Source: Pseudomonas sp. 8AS
GTDB lineage: Bacteria; Pseudomonadota; Gammaproteobacteria; Pseudomonadales; Pseudomonadaceae
NCBI RefSeq assembly: GCF_902506505.1
Contig: NZ_LR733406.1
Span: 3,347,731 to 3,411,730, forward strand
DNA length: 64,000 bases
Reading direction: 5' to 3'
This document shows positions 9,488 through 18,516 of this stretch, one piece after another. The translations under genes were made by a program, and so were the position numbers. Every line of letters begins with the position of its first letter. The stretch's first letter is position 1. Under the pieces are notes generated by a model that was given only the letters and a program-made list of their open reading frames with translations, had not been told where the DNA came from and ran no database searches.

Positions 9488-9564
9488 CGGAGCGTAGCGC
9501 AGCTTGGTAGCGCGTCTCGTTCGGGACGAGAAGGTCGCAGGTTCGAATCCTGTCGCTCCGACCA
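9488..9564 (+). tRNA. tRNA-Pro (anticodon CGG)
   Basis: A 77-nt cloverleaf. Acceptor arms CGGAGCG (9488-9494) and CGCTCCG (9554-9560) pair perfectly, followed by A and an encoded CCA (9562-9564). The anticodon loop TTCGGGA gives CGG, and the T-loop has GTTCGAATC. The body closely resembles enterobacterial proK. No integrase or attachment duplication was seen beside it. Confidence 0.97.
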
Positions 9565-9604
9565 AATTCCCGAAAGCAGTGAAGCCGCCAGGCACGCTGC
9601 TCCG

Positions 9605-9632
9605 AAAACCGGCCCACAGAGGCCGGTTTTTT
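9605..9632 (+). terminator. Rho-independent terminator of tRNA-Pro
   Basis: The stem AACCGGCC with GGCCGGTT around a short CACAGA loop is followed by six T residues. It lies 41 bp after the tRNA CCA end. Confidence 0.88.
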
Positions 9633-9668
9633 CATTTCTATCGCTCAGAAAACCCCATCGCCGCCCAT

Positions 9669-10217
9669 TCAGAGCAGCGACTGCTGGCACCCCGCCGTCG
9701 GCACACCCTCCAGTTCGAGCAAGGCCTGCTTGCGCGCCAGCCCGCCGGCATAGCCGGTCAGGCTGCCATCAGCACCGATGATGCGATGGCACGGCACGAT
9801 GATCGAGATCGGATTGAGTGCATTGGCCCGACCGATGGCCCGCGCCGAAGTCCTGTGCGGCAGAAGGCGGGCGCCCAGCTCGGCATAGGTCAGGGTGACG
9901 CCATAGGGCACTTGCCGCAGCCGGCTCCAGACTTCCTGCTGGTAGGGCGTGCCGCGGGGCACCAGAGGCAGATCGAAGACCCGGCGGCGCCCGGCGAAAT
10001 ACTCGCCGAGCTGGCGTGCGACCGGCACCACGGCCGCCGCATCGCGCTGCCAGGCGAAGCCCTGCCAGAGCGTCGGCGACTGTTGCTCATCGGCCAGAAA
10101 ATCCAGGCGCAGCAAGGCGCCCCGCTCATCCACCAGGGCAATCATGCGCCCCAACGGGGAGTCGAGCAGATCGCCCAGCACCCCGCTTCGCTCAACTTGT
10201 CGCTGCATTCCATCCAC
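9669..10217 (-). CDS. ogt: Methylated-DNA-[protein]-cysteine S-methyltransferase (Ogt/AGT)
   Basis: 182 aa suicide repair protein that takes alkyl groups from O6-alkylguanine and O4-alkylthymine onto a cysteine. The active-site block [19 protein letters not shown] is at about residues 133-151, with the reactive Cys in PCHR. The helix [15 protein letters not shown] precedes it, as in the family. There is no Ada-type N-terminal domain, so this is the stand-alone Ogt form. The start is uncertain: GTG at 10217 gives MDGMQRQ, while an in-frame ATG at 10208 would remove three residues. It is convergent with the tRNA-Pro transcript and appears monocistronic. Confidence 0.92.
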   Translation of the reverse strand: MDGMQRQVERSGVLGDLLDSPLGRMIALVDERGALLRLDFLADEQQSPTLWQGFAWQRDAAAVVPVARQLGEYFAGRRRVFDLPLVPRGTPYQQEVWSRLRQVPYGVTLTYAELGARLLPHRTSARAIGRANALNPISIIVPCHRIIGADGSLTGYAGGLARKQALLELEGVPTAGCQQSLL

Positions 10218-10310
10218 CTGTTGCCTGGCGCATCCAAGAAACCCCGCTCGCCCGCCAGCCGACGAAGCCCGATAGGCAACAGTCAGCGCAGCTCGCTATG
10301 ATCGGAGGCC

Positions 10311-10712
10311 ATGACGCCCTCGCCACCGACCCGCCAACCCTGCCCACCCGGCGCCTGCATCTGCGGGCGAGAACAGCTGCTGGACAGCCCCGATGCCGAC
10401 CTGCGCATCCTGCGCCTGACTCGCCCGGAGGAAAAGCGCCTGCTCGAGCGCCTGGAAAATATTGCGGACCTGAACGACCTCGAACACATGCAGCGGCGCA
10501 TCCACGAGCAACTGGGCATTTGCCTGCAGGTAACCCCCGGTTTCAACGAAGTCCGCAGCATGCGCGGCATCGCCATCCATATCGAGGAACTGCCCGGCCT
10601 GTGCCGCAAAACCCGCCAGTCGATTCCCGCCGCGATTCGCCGCGGCCTGGAGAAACGCCCGGAGATCGCCTACAGCCTGCTCAACGCCCACGACCTCCTG
10701 CGCGACGCCTGA
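10311..10712 (+). CDS. Conserved hypothetical protein with N-terminal Cys cluster
   Basis: 133 aa, not recognised as a named family. The N-terminus has three cysteines in CPPGACICGREQLL (C-x4-C-x-C), which could bind metal or only be structural. The rest is predicted helical, with a DLRILRLTRPEEKRLLERL stretch and a basic central section. There is no signal peptide or membrane segment. Start ATG at 10311 is the first in frame; no strong ribosome site is visible. It stands alone between ogt (divergent) and a minus-strand tRNA-Arg. Codon usage looks like the neighbours, so it is probably a real gene. I cannot assign a function. Confidence 0.7.
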   Translation: MTPSPPTRQPCPPGACICGREQLLDSPDADLRILRLTRPEEKRLLERLENIADLNDLEHMQRRIHEQLGICLQVTPGFNEVRSMRGIAIHIEELPGLCRKTRQSIPAAIRRGLEKRPEIAYSLLNAHDLLRDA

Positions 10713-10907
10713 AACAGACAGAAATGCCGGGGAGCGACTCGCTCAGATATTCATGCCACCCCGGAGTGAGGCACCCGCATGGGAAAGCCCCAGCCGCGAG
10801 GGGGCTGAACGGAGTTTTCTGATCGCCACCCACGACCCTACCCCGCCTGCCCACACCCTGTGTGACCCGGCGAAAAATTAGGAATCTTCTGGCGACTTTG
10901 ATTGGGA

Positions 10908-10984
10908 TGGTGTCCCAGGGCAGGTTCGAACTGCCAACCTTCCCCTTAGGAGGGGGATGCTCTATCCAATTGAGCTACTGGGAC
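10908..10984 (-). tRNA. tRNA-Arg (anticodon CCT)
   Basis: A 77-nt cloverleaf on the minus strand. Acceptor arms GTCCCAG and CTGGGAC pair perfectly and an encoded CCA ends the gene at 10908-10910. The anticodon stem TCCCC/GGGGA closes a CTCCTAA loop, so the anticodon is CCT, reading the rare AGG codon. The T-loop GTTCGAACC is intact. Confidence 0.96.
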
Positions 10985-11142
10985 CTGTAACGCGCGGCAT
11001 ACAACAGCGGAATTTGACCGGGCCGCATGTTAACGGGCATGCCCGGATTTGTCATGCCCAACCCAGCACTAACAAGGCACTACTCACGAAGCACAGCATT
11101 CCTTCACCTCCCACCCCACAGCGCAGCGCCAGCGCTTTTGCT

Positions 11143-11225
11143 GATTGGCACGCATTTCGGACAACTGGTGCTGGCAATGCGCCGGTATTACGCGCAAAAT
11201 TCGACGTGTAATTGGCGTCAAATAC
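11143..11225. promoter_or_regulatory. Candidate AmrZ operator cluster upstream of amrZ
   Basis: The 364-bp gap before amrZ (10985-11348) holds no gene. Within it are three TGGC-type words: TTGGCACGCA near 11145, GGCAATGCGCCGGT at 11173-11186 and ATTGGCGTCA near 11211. The middle one resembles the AmrZ operator of P. aeruginosa as I recall it (GGCAAAACGCCGGC), differing at three positions. AmrZ is known to repress its own gene there. The assignment rests on that resemblance and on position; promoter hexamers could not be fixed. Confidence 0.4.
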
Positions 11226-11348
11226 TCGACCCACCACCGAATCGACGATGCTCAATCGACTGAACGGCTAGTGTCAAATGCTGTCAAAGCAGTAACAATT
11301 CCATAGCCAAGTGCCAGCATCGCTTTCCTGAACTAACCGGTTTAATGT

Positions 11349-11675
11349 ATGCGCCCTATGAAACAAGCTATCTATTCCAGCCGTACGGCTGACAAGTTTG
11401 TGGTCCGCCTTCCCGACGGCATGCGCGAGCGCATCGCCGACGTGGCGCGCAACCATCATCGCAGCATGAACTCGGAAATCATCGCACGCCTGGAGCAGAC
11501 CCTACTGCAGGAAGGCGCGCTGGGTGACGATCAAGAGTTGCGCCTGGACAGCCCCGAGCTTTCCCTGCACGAACGCGAACTGCTGCAGCGCTTCCGTCAG
11601 CTCTCGCATCGCCAGCAGAACGCCCTGGTCGCCCTTATCGCCCACGATGCCGAGCTCGCCACCGAACAGGCATGA
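11349..11675 (+). CDS. amrZ: AmrZ/AlgZ ribbon-helix-helix transcription factor
   Basis: 108 aa, the size of AmrZ. AmrZ is a dimer-of-dimers DNA-binding protein that in P. aeruginosa activates alginate and twitching genes and represses flagellar and diguanylate cyclase genes. The Arc-like region is clear: [20 protein letters not shown] (residues about 10-29) supplies the beta-strand with the [10 protein letters not shown]-contact motif, followed by [14 protein letters not shown]. The C-terminal oligomerisation part ([18 protein letters not shown]) is also AmrZ-like. It ends just before a strong terminator, so it is monocistronic. Its presence beside several c-di-GMP genes fits biofilm control in this strain. 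Confidence 0.93.
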   Translation: MRPMKQAIYSSRTADKFVVRLPDGMRERIADVARNHHRSMNSEIIARLEQTLLQEGALGDDQELRLDSPELSLHERELLQRFRQLSHRQQNALVALIAHDAELATEQA

Positions 11676-11693
11676 TACCCCTGCAAAAGCAAA

Positions 11694-11717
11694 GAAGCCG
11701 GCTTGATCGCCGGCTTT
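11694..11717 (+). terminator. Rho-independent terminator of amrZ
   Basis: AAGCCGGC and GCCGGCTT flank a TTGATC loop, 18 bp after the amrZ stop. The T-run is short (TTT then AT), so efficiency may be moderate. Confidence 0.75.
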
Positions 11718-12331
11718 ATGCCCATGCCTGGGTTAGCGGTTGAAAGTGCTATTGTGTGCCCAAGACCACAACAGCATCTACGCCTGACGTCGGCTGCCCG
11801 GCACAACACCCCACCGAGGCGATTCTTCAGCGCTTAGTCGCCAAATCTGAAGACGCACCGCCCAGATTTTCAGCAGACTGCCGCAAGCGCTGACGCTCTG
11901 GATATGGAAAGCCCGCAATCCAGACCAGGCATGCACGACCCCACAAATACGCGCAAACGCCGCATAGACCACCACCCCATCGATACAGAGCGCCGCAGCT
12001 TTATCCACCGAGGCTTGAGCGCACACCTTCGTACCGCACCAGCTGAAAAATCAGCGGAACACCCCTCACGGTCACGCACGACCCAAACAGGGATCTGATT
12101 CACCTCGCGCCTCGCATCCTGCCCACGCAACAGACCCTGCCAGCCACCCGCACCGGACTGGCGAGACACCAACCCACCACGGTGGCGAAATAACAACCGC
12201 AACAACACTGCCATCGCCAGTTCGACCTACAGCACGCCACTGGCCACCCCGGGAACAAGCCCCCAGATCACCCTCAAAGCGCTTTACTCAGGACCGACTC
12301 CAATCTAGACGATATTCATGACGATGCCCCC
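11718..12331. other. About 0.6 kb with no recognisable gene
   Basis: Between the amrZ terminator and the comEA-like terminator no open frame looks like a protein; the longest (11870-12214, minus) has no family features. By eye the plus strand is rich in A and C with few long G runs, unlike the surrounding coding DNA. No tRNA, insertion sequence or clear long repeat is visible. It could be decayed coding sequence or hold an untranslated RNA on the minus strand. Confidence 0.5.
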
Positions 12332-12371
12332 GAAAAGAAAAAACCCTGTGAAGATTTAGCCTCACAGGGTT
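12332..12371 (-). terminator. Rho-independent terminator of the comEA-like gene
   Basis: Read on the minus strand, AACCCTGTGA and TCACAGGGTT form a perfect 10-bp stem over a 10-nt loop, followed by TTTTTTCTTTTC. It lies 49 bp after the stop of the helix-hairpin-helix gene. Confidence 0.92.
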
Positions 12372-12419
12372 CGGGGAACCACCTCATTACCGCTTTTTAC
12401 CACCCAGCGACACGCCGCG

Positions 12420-12752
12420 TCAGTTCACACTCAGCCTGTCACGATTCTTCTCCAGAGTGGCCGCGCCAATGCCTTTGACTTCCAGCAACTCGTCAACCGA
12501 GGCGAATGGGCCATTGGCAGTACGGTGATCGACAATAGCCTGAGCCTTGACCTTGCCAATACCCACCAGGCCACTTTCCAGGGCAGACACATCAGCGGTA
12601 TTCAGATTGATACGCGCCACCTCGACAGCAACCGCAGACTGGCTTGCATCGACGGAAGCAGGCTGGCTTGTGACCGGCTCCGCCGCGAAGACAGCAGCGG
12701 ACAGAGCGGCAAGGCAGGAAAAGACCAGGGCAGACAGATTTTTCTTGAGCAT
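12420..12752 (-). CDS. ComEA-like secreted helix-hairpin-helix DNA-binding protein
   Basis: 110 aa. Residues 1-24 form a Sec signal peptide (basic MLKKN start, hydrophobic core, AFA-type cleavage at about VFAAE). After a short linker comes a single ComEA domain: INLNTADVSALESGLVGIGK and the second hairpin LLEVKGIGAATLEKNRDRL. Such proteins bind double-stranded DNA in the periplasm during uptake, though in many pseudomonads the role is unproven. The ATG at 12752 was chosen because AAAGGAAC lies 7 bp upstream and a signal peptide follows; the frame stays open upstream without similarity. Monocistronic, with its own terminator. Confidence 0.88.
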   Translation of the reverse strand: MLKKNLSALVFSCLAALSAAVFAAEPVTSQPASVDASQSAVAVEVARINLNTADVSALESGLVGIGKVKAQAIVDHRTANGPFASVDELLEVKGIGAATLEKNRDRLSVN

Positions 12753-12898
12753 TGCAAAGTTCCTTTTGCTATTGATAGGTGTGGCGTACCCCTGCCACGC
12801 CTTCAAGTTAGTTGCTGCAACGGCCCTGTCAAACCAGCAAGCCCAGCATTCTGTGCAGCACTGCACAACCCGACAGCAACAGCGACATTGCAAGCCCC

Positions 12899-13195
12899 CT
12901 ACACCTTCACCTCACCCTGCCCTTCGACCTGTCGCCGCAACAGCAGCAGATCGCGCTGCTGGCGTGCGATGCGCAGGCGCAGACGGCCCAGCAGCCAGAG
13001 ATTGAGCAGCAGGGAAAACACCGCGCCAAGGATGAAAGCGGCGGACATCAGCACCGCGACGGGAAACTCGGGGGTCAACCAGCCGAGGAACACCAGATGG
13101 CTTTGCTGGCGGTTTTCCAGCACGAACACCAGAACGGCCAGCGCCACCAGCAACAACCCGCCCAGCAGCAGCCAACGCTTCAAGCGGCTCAACAT
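12899..13195 (-). CDS. LapA/YciS-domain inner membrane protein (lipopolysaccharide assembly protein A type)
   Basis: 98 aa with two membrane segments, about residues 9-28 and 46-70, and a basic C-terminal tail rich in Arg and Leu. This is the DUF1049/LapA domain architecture of E. coli YciS, which works with LapB (YciM) in controlling LPS synthesis through LpxC turnover. It is unrelated to the LapA adhesin despite the name. It lies 21 bp after ihfB in the same orientation, so it is probably cotranscribed from the rpsA-ihfB region. Confidence 0.85.
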   Translation of the reverse strand: MLSRLKRWLLLGGLLLVALAVLVFVLENRQQSHLVFLGWLTPEFPVAVLMSAAFILGAVFSLLLNLWLLGRLRLRIARQQRDLLLLRRQVEGQGEVKV

Positions 13196-13216
13196 CCCAG
13201 CCCCCGCGAGACGAAC

Positions 13217-13501
13217 TCACTCATCTTCGTTGACCCGATCACGCAGCTCCTTCCCCGGCTTGAAGTGCGGGACAAATTTGCCGTCCAGACGCACCGACTC
13301 GCCGGTCTTTGGGTTGCGACCGACACGTGGCGCCCGATAGTGCAGGGAAAAGCTGCCAAAACCGCGGATCTCAATGCGATCCCCAGTGGCCAGAGCCTGC
13401 GACATTTGTTCCAACATGGTCTTGATCGCCAGCTCAACATCCTTTGAGGAAAGCAACCCCTGATGGGTGACAATGCGCTCGATCAACTCCGACTTGGTCA
13501 T
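13217..13501 (-). CDS. ihfB: Integration host factor subunit beta
   Basis: 94 aa, exact family length. With IhfA it forms the DNA-bending heterodimer. The bacterial histone-like signature is [20 protein letters not shown] at about residues 48-67, including the intercalating-arm Arg-Asn-Pro. The start [10 protein letters not shown] is the invariant IhfB N-terminus. It lies downstream of rpsA, the classic gammaproteobacterial order, but an intervening terminator suggests separate transcription as well. Confidence 0.98.
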   Translation of the reverse strand: MTKSELIERIVTHQGLLSSKDVELAIKTMLEQMSQALATGDRIEIRGFGSFSLHYRAPRVGRNPKTGESVRLDGKFVPHFKPGKELRDRVNEDE

Positions 13502-13712
13502 GGTTTTCCCTTCTTTTTCAAGCGGCTAGATCACTAGATAGGAAGGTTTTAGCATGCTGGTCAGCTTTTGAACAGCCTATAAAACAAGGTGTTAGCGCAA
13601 AATCGCAGTAGCCGGGCAAGATAATTCGCCTGGCACCGATTTCGCCGCATGGCGTTGCCGCGCAGCACCGATGGACGCCAGCCTCGAGCGCTTTCCGGAA
13701 AAATCGACAGGC

Positions 13713-13745
13713 ACAAAAAAGGGCGACCGAAGTCGCCCTTTTCCT
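13713..13745 (-). terminator. Rho-independent terminator of rpsA
   Basis: On the minus strand AAGGGCGAC and GTCGCCCTT pair around TTCG, a stable tetraloop, followed by a run of T. It lies 14 bp after the rpsA stop and separates rpsA from ihfB. Confidence 0.92.
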
Positions 13746-13758
13746 GATCAACCTGAAC

Positions 13759-15444
13759 TTAGTTCTGGTTCATCTGCGCGCGGATCAGATCACCAATGGT
13801 GGTCGGGCCGGTGCTTTCAACTTCCTGCTTGGTACGCAGCTCTTTCATCGCGTCCTTTTCGTCTTCGACGTCTTTGGACTTGATGGACAGGCTGATTACG
13901 CGGCTCTTGCGGTCGATGCTGATGATCTTGGCTTCGACTTCGTCGCCTTCCTTCAGTACGTTACGCGCATCTTCAACGCGATCACGGCTGATTTCGGAGG
14001 CTTTCAGGGTCGCTTCGATATCGTTGCCCAGATCGATGATGGCGCCTTTGGCGTCAACTTCTTTCACGGTGCCACGAACGATGGTGCCCTTCTCGTTGAG
14101 CGAGGCGTAGTTGGAGAACGGATCGTCTTCCAGCTGCTTGATGCCCAGGGAGATGCGCTCGCGCTCCGGATCAACGGAGAGGATGACAGTTTCCAGCTCG
14201 TCGCCCTTCTTGAAACGACGCACGGCTTCTTCGCCCACTTCGTTCCAGGAGATGTCGGACAGGTGAACCAGACCGTCGATGCCGCCGTCCAGACCAATGA
14301 AGATACCGAAATCGGTGATCGACTTGATGGTGCCGGAGATCTTGTCGCCCTTGTTGAACTGGCCGGAGAAGTCTTCCCACGGGTTCGACTTGCACTGCTT
14401 GATGCCCAGGGAGATACGACGACGCTCTTCGTCGATGTCGAGAACCTGAACTTCCACTTCGTCGCCGACGTTAACGACTTTGGACGGGTGGATGTTCTTG
14501 TTGGTCCAATCCATCTCGGACACGTGCACCAGGCCTTCAACGCCTTCTTCCAGCTCAGCGAAGCAGCCGTAGTCGGTCAGGTTGGTGACCTTGGCGGTGA
14601 CACGGGTGCCTTCCGGGTAACGCGCCTTGATGGCAACCCATGGGTCTTCACCCAGTTGCTTCAGGCCCAGGGAGACGCGGTTGCGCTCGCGGTCGTACTT
14701 GAGGATCTTGACGTCGATCTCGTCGCCAACGTTGACGATCTCGGACGGGTGCTTGATACGCTTCCAGGCCATGTCGGTGATGTGCAGCAGACCATCGACA
14801 CCGCCCAGGTCAACGAACGCACCGTAGTCGGTGAGGTTCTTGACGATACCCTTGACCTGCTGGCCTTCCTGCAGGGATTCCAGCAGAGCTTCGCGCTCGG
14901 CGCTGTTCTCGGCTTCCAGCACGCTGCGGCGGGAAACGACAACGTTGTTGCGCTTCTGGTCCAGCTTGATGACCTTGAACTCGAGCTCTTTGCCTTCCAG
15001 GTGAGTGGTATCACGCACCGGACGGACATCGACCAGGGAACCCGGCAGGAACGCACGGATGCCGTTAACGTCGACGGTGAAGCCGCCCTTAACCTTACCG
15101 TTGATAACGCCCTTGACCACTTCTTCAGCGGCGAAAGCTGCTTCCAGAACGATCCAGCACTCAGCACGCTTGGCTTTTTCGCGGGACAGCTTGGTTTCAC
15201 CAAAGCCATCTTCAACCGCGTCCAGCGCCACGTGAACTTCATCACCAACGTTGATGGCCAGTTCGCCAGCATCGTTGTAGAACTGTTCAAGCGGGATCAG
15301 GCCTTCGGACTTCAGACCAGCGTGGACGGTTACCCAGCCAGCTTGATAGTCGATGTCGACAATGATCGCGGTGATGATCGCGCCAGCCTGAAGATTAAGA
15401 GTCTTTAGGCTTTCTTCAAAAAGTTCTGCAAAGCTTTCGCTCAT
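13759..15444 (-). CDS. rpsA: 30S ribosomal protein S1
   Basis: 561 aa with six S1 repeats, the full-length gammaproteobacterial form. S1 binds mRNA leaders on the 30S platform and is needed for initiation on structured messages. Repeats 3-6 are the canonical RNA-binding type, each with the [22 protein letters not shown] strand (near residue 195, 280, 367 and 454). The two N-terminal repeats are divergent and anchor the protein to the ribosome. Start [12 protein letters not shown] is canonical. The upstream 142-bp gap to cmk carries a terminator for cmk and must hold the rpsA promoters. Confidence 0.98.
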   Translation of the reverse strand: MSESFAELFEESLKTLNLQAGAIITAIIVDIDYQAGWVTVHAGLKSEGLIPLEQFYNDAGELAINVGDEVHVALDAVEDGFGETKLSREKAKRAECWIVLEAAFAAEEVVKGVINGKVKGGFTVDVNGIRAFLPGSLVDVRPVRDTTHLEGKELEFKVIKLDQKRNNVVVSRRSVLEAENSAEREALLESLQEGQQVKGIVKNLTDYGAFVDLGGVDGLLHITDMAWKRIKHPSEIVNVGDEIDVKILKYDRERNRVSLGLKQLGEDPWVAIKARYPEGTRVTAKVTNLTDYGCFAELEEGVEGLVHVSEMDWTNKNIHPSKVVNVGDEVEVQVLDIDEERRRISLGIKQCKSNPWEDFSGQFNKGDKISGTIKSITDFGIFIGLDGGIDGLVHLSDISWNEVGEEAVRRFKKGDELETVILSVDPERERISLGIKQLEDDPFSNYASLNEKGTIVRGTVKEVDAKGAIIDLGNDIEATLKASEISRDRVEDARNVLKEGDEVEAKIISIDRKSRVISLSIKSKDVEDEKDAMKELRTKQEVESTGPTTIGDLIRAQMNQN

Positions 15445-15513
15445 GTTGATTCCTGTTGATCAAGGGCAGGGAATCTGCCCAAACCACACTCCAGACAATG
15501 TGGGTTCGTGATG

Positions 15514-15558
15514 TAAAAAGAGGCCTGCAGGACGTTGACTGGTCTCCTGCACGCCTCC
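15514..15558 (-). terminator. Terminator downstream of cmk
   Basis: On the minus strand GAGGCGTGCAGGA pairs with TCCTGCAGGCCTC (one mismatch), then a run of five T follows at 15515-15519. It sits between cmk and rpsA and so ends or attenuates the long serC-cmk transcript. Confidence 0.75.
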
Positions 15559-15586
15559 TTGTCGACCGCGTGAGTGCGGTCTTTTA

Positions 15587-16276
15587 CTACCCGGCGAGAT
15601 CGCGGTTGGCGACCTCGCTGAGAATTCTTTCCAGCACCTGCTCGATGGTGAGCTCGGTGGAATCCAGCTGAATGGCATCGGCTGCCGGCTTCAGTGGCGC
15701 CACTGCGCGCTGCATGTCACGCTCATCGCGTGCACGAATCTCGTCTAGCAGACTGGGCAGGCTAACACCTTCCACCTTGCCTTTCAACTGCAGATAGCGG
15801 CGACGGGCGCGCTCCTCGGCACTGGCGGTGAGGAATATCTTCAGCGGCGCCTCGGGAAACACTACCGTCCCCATGTCGCGCCCATCCGCCACCAGGCCCG
15901 GCGCCTCGCGGAAGGCGCGCTGGCGCTGCAGCAGCGCATCGCGCACCGCCGGCAAGGCGGCGACCTGGGAAGCACCGGCACCGACCTGCTCGTTGCGGAT
16001 GTCGTCGGTGACTTCCTCGCCTTCGAGAATGATGCGCTGGCCGTGACCGCCGCTGGCGGCGATGAACTGCACGTCCAGGTGAGCCGCCAAAGTCTTCAGC
16101 GCCTCTTCATTGGTCAGGTCGATACCATGATTGCGTGCGGCGAAGGCCAGCAGGCGGTACAGGGCACCGGAGTCCAGCAGGTTCCAGCCCAGTTGGCGCG
16201 CCAGCAGGCCGGCCACCGTGCCCTTGCCCGAGCCGCTCGGCCCGTCGATGGTGATCACCGTCGCCAAGCCAGTCAT
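15587..16276 (-). CDS. cmk: Cytidylate kinase
   Basis: 229 aa, usual length. It phosphorylates CMP and dCMP with ATP. The P-loop [15 protein letters not shown] is at about residues 8-22; [13 protein letters not shown] near 128 and the Arg-rich lid [11 protein letters not shown] near 156 are conserved. The ATG at 16276 overlaps the tyrA-aroA stop by four bases, so the two are coupled. The order serC-pheA-hisC-tyrA/aroA-cmk-rpsA is the classic Pseudomonas supraoperon. Confidence 0.97.
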   Translation of the reverse strand: MTGLATVITIDGPSGSGKGTVAGLLARQLGWNLLDSGALYRLLAFAARNHGIDLTNEEALKTLAAHLDVQFIAASGGHGQRIILEGEEVTDDIRNEQVGAGASQVAALPAVRDALLQRQRAFREAPGLVADGRDMGTVVFPEAPLKIFLTASAEERARRRYLQLKGKVEGVSLPSLLDEIRARDERDMQRAVAPLKPAADAIQLDSTELTIEQVLERILSEVANRDLAG

Positions 16277-18516
16277 GCCTTACCCTCTTCCGCCACGCGG
16301 ATGCCGGCCTGGGCCGCCAGGCCGAGGAAGTTGGGGAACGAGGTGGCCACATTGGCGCAGTCGTGGATGCGGATCGGCGCGCTGGCGCGCAGCGAGGCCA
16401 CGCTGAAGGACATGGCGATGCGGTGGTCGCCATGGCTCCACACTTCGCCACCGCCGATCGGGCCACCTTCGATGATGATGCCGTCCGGGGTCGGCTCGGC
16501 CTTGACGCCCAGGGCGAGCAGACCGTCGGCCATCACCTGGATGCGATCAGACTCCTTGACCCGCAGCTCCTCGGCGCCGCGCAGCACAGTGCGCCCTTCG
16601 GCACAGGCCGCGGCGACGAACAGCACCGGGAATTCGTCGATGGCCAGCGGCACCAGGTCTTCCGGAATGTCGATGCCTTTCAGCTTGGCGGCGCGCACGC
16701 GCAGATCCGCCACCGGTTCGCCACCCACCTCGCGCTGGTTTTCCAGGCTGATATCGGCGCCCATCAGCTTGAGGATATCGATCACCCCGGTACGGGTCGG
16801 GTTGATGCCGACATGCTCCAGCACCAGCTCGGAGCCCTCGGCGATACTCGCCGCCACCAGAAAGAAGGCCGCCGAAGAGATGTCGGCCGGGACTTCGATA
16901 TGGGTGGCACTGAGCTTGTGGCCGGACTCGACGCTGGCGACATTGCCGTCGACCGTCACCGGGTAGCCGAAGCCGCGCAGCATGCGCTCAGTATGGTCAC
17001 GGGTCGGCGCCGGCTCGGTCACCGCGGTGTCACCGGCGGCATACAGGCCGGCCAGCAGCAGGCAGGACTTGACCTGGGCGCTGGCCATTGGCATTTCGTA
17101 ATGCATGCCGGTCAGGCGCTGGCCGCCCTTGATGGTCAGCGGCGGACGCCCTTCCGGGCCGGTCTCGATGATCGCGCCCATCTCGCGCAGCGGCTTGGCC
17201 ACGCGGTTCATCGGGCGCTTGGACAGCGAGGCATCGCCGGTCAGAGTGGTGTCGAACGGCTGCCCGGCGAGCAGACCGGACAGCAGGCGCATGGACGTAC
17301 CCGAGTTGCCCACATAGAGCGGGCCGGGCGGCGGCTTGAGACCATTGAGGCCGACCCCGTGAATGGTCACCCGACCGTGATGCGGGCCTTCGATGACCAC
17401 CCCCATGTCGCGGAACGCCTGCAGGGTCGCCAGCGCATCCTCGCCTTCGAGGAAGCCCTCCACCTCGGTGGTGCCTTCAGCCAGCGAGCCGAGCATGATC
17501 GAGCGGTGGGAAATCGACTTGTCGCCCGGCACGCGGATGCGGCCGGACAGGGAGCCACCAGGATTGGCGAGGAAAATCAGGTCGTTCGAATGCATGGCGT
17601 CCACATAGGCCCGACGGGCCAGGATTTTACTGAAATGCTCGCGGGCAACCCGGGCGCGGGTAAACACGCCCAGCAGTTGATGCCCGTCCCCTGCGTCAAC
17701 CGCGTCGCGCAAGGCGTCGAGGTCGTCGCGAAATGCATCAAGGGTGCGCAGCACCGCCTCGCGGTTGGCGAGGAAGATGTCGTGCCACATCACCGGATCA
17801 CTGCCGGCAATCCGCGTGAAGTCGCGGAACCCCCCGGCGGCGTAACGGAAAATCTCCAGGTTCTCGCTGCGCTTGGCCAGCGAATCAACCAGGGTAAAGG
17901 CCAGCAGGTGCGGCAGATGGCTGGTGGCGGCGAGCACCTGGTCATGGTGCTCGACCTGCATGTGCTCGACATCCGCACCCAGCGCGCGCCACAGCCCGTC
18001 GATCAGCGCCAGGGCAGCCGGATCGGTGGCCTCCAGCGGCGTCAGGATCACCTTGTGACGACGAAACAAACCGGCATTGGCAGCTTCCACCCCGCTCTGC
18101 TCGGAGCCGGCAATCGGGTGGCCCGGCACGAAACGCGGGTTGTCACTGCTAAAGGCCAGGCGCGCCGCGCGCACCACATTGCCCTTGGCGCTGCCGACAT
18201 CGGTGAGCAGCGCATCGCCCAGTTCGAACCCCGCCAGCTGCGCCAGCAGCTTCTCCATGGCCAGGATAGGCACCGCCAGCTGGATCACCGCAGCCCCCTG
18301 ACAGGCGGCCGCCAGGTCGGTTTCGCAGCGATCGACTACGCCCAGCTCCACGGCCAGGCGACGCGACTCGGCATCCAGGTCGACGCCGACCACCTCGGTG
18401 AACAAGCCTTTCTCGCGCATGCCCTTGGCAAACGAGCCGCCGATCAGGCCCAGGCCGACCACCACCAGGCGGCCGAGCTTGCCAGGCACAGATGGCGCGG
18501 ACATGACATCAGCCAC
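16273..18516 (-). CDS. Bifunctional prephenate/cyclohexadienyl dehydrogenase and 3-phosphoshikimate 1-carboxyvinyltransferase (TyrA-AroA fusion)
   Basis: 747 aa fusion. Residues about 15-295 are the NAD-dependent TyrA-type dehydrogenase ([16 protein letters not shown], then [15 protein letters not shown] with the catalytic His). Residues about 315-747 are EPSP synthase, starting [18 protein letters not shown], with [14 protein letters not shown] near 395. The EPSPS half contains GDKS, SAQVK, RDHTE and NPTR, the four motifs used to define class II (glyphosate-tolerant) enzymes as I recall them. One polypeptide therefore supplies both the shikimate-path step and the tyrosine branch. The start is either GTG at 18516, overlapping hisC by 8 bp, or ATG at 18504, which begins MSAPSVPGK; neither has a strong ribosome site. 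Confidence 0.95.
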   Translation of the reverse strand: MADVMSAPSVPGKLGRLVVVGLGLIGGSFAKGMREKGLFTEVVGVDLDAESRRLAVELGVVDRCETDLAAACQGAAVIQLAVPILAMEKLLAQLAGFELGDALLTDVGSAKGNVVRAARLAFSSDNPRFVPGHPIAGSEQSGVEAANAGLFRRHKVILTPLEATDPAALALIDGLWRALGADVEHMQVEHHDQVLAATSHLPHLLAFTLVDSLAKRSENLEIFRYAAGGFRDFTRIAGSDPVMWHDIFLANREAVLRTLDAFRDDLDALRDAVDAGDGHQLLGVFTRARVAREHFSKILARRAYVDAMHSNDLIFLANPGGSLSGRIRVPGDKSISHRSIMLGSLAEGTTEVEGFLEGEDALATLQAFRDMGVVIEGPHHGRVTIHGVGLNGLKPPPGPLYVGNSGTSMRLLSGLLAGQPFDTTLTGDASLSKRPMNRVAKPLREMGAIIETGPEGRPPLTIKGGQRLTGMHYEMPMASAQVKSCLLLAGLYAAGDTAVTEPAPTRDHTERMLRGFGYPVTVDGNVASVESGHKLSATHIEVPADISSAAFFLVAASIAEGSELVLEHVGINPTRTGVIDILKLMGADISLENQREVGGEPVADLRVRAAKLKGIDIPEDLVPLAIDEFPVLFVAAACAEGRTVLRGAEELRVKESDRIQVMADGLLALGVKAEPTPDGIIIEGGPIGGGEVWSHGDHRIAMSFSVASLRASAPIRIHDCANVATSFPNFLGLAAQAGIRVAEEGKA

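Noticed and set aside
9488..10984. tRNA genes as attachment sites of an integrated island
   Set aside because: No integrase, no direct repeat of the tRNA 3' end and no shift in gene content between the two tRNAs.
11870..12214. 114-codon minus-strand frame in the gap after amrZ
   Set aside because: No ribosome site, no signal or domain, and unusual Trp/Arg content; not supported as a gene.
12899..13195. Treating the LapA-domain protein as the LapA biofilm adhesin
   Set aside because: Only 98 aa with two membrane helices; it is the YciS/DUF1049 LPS assembly type. The LapD/LapG adhesin is the RTX gene at 60810-64000.
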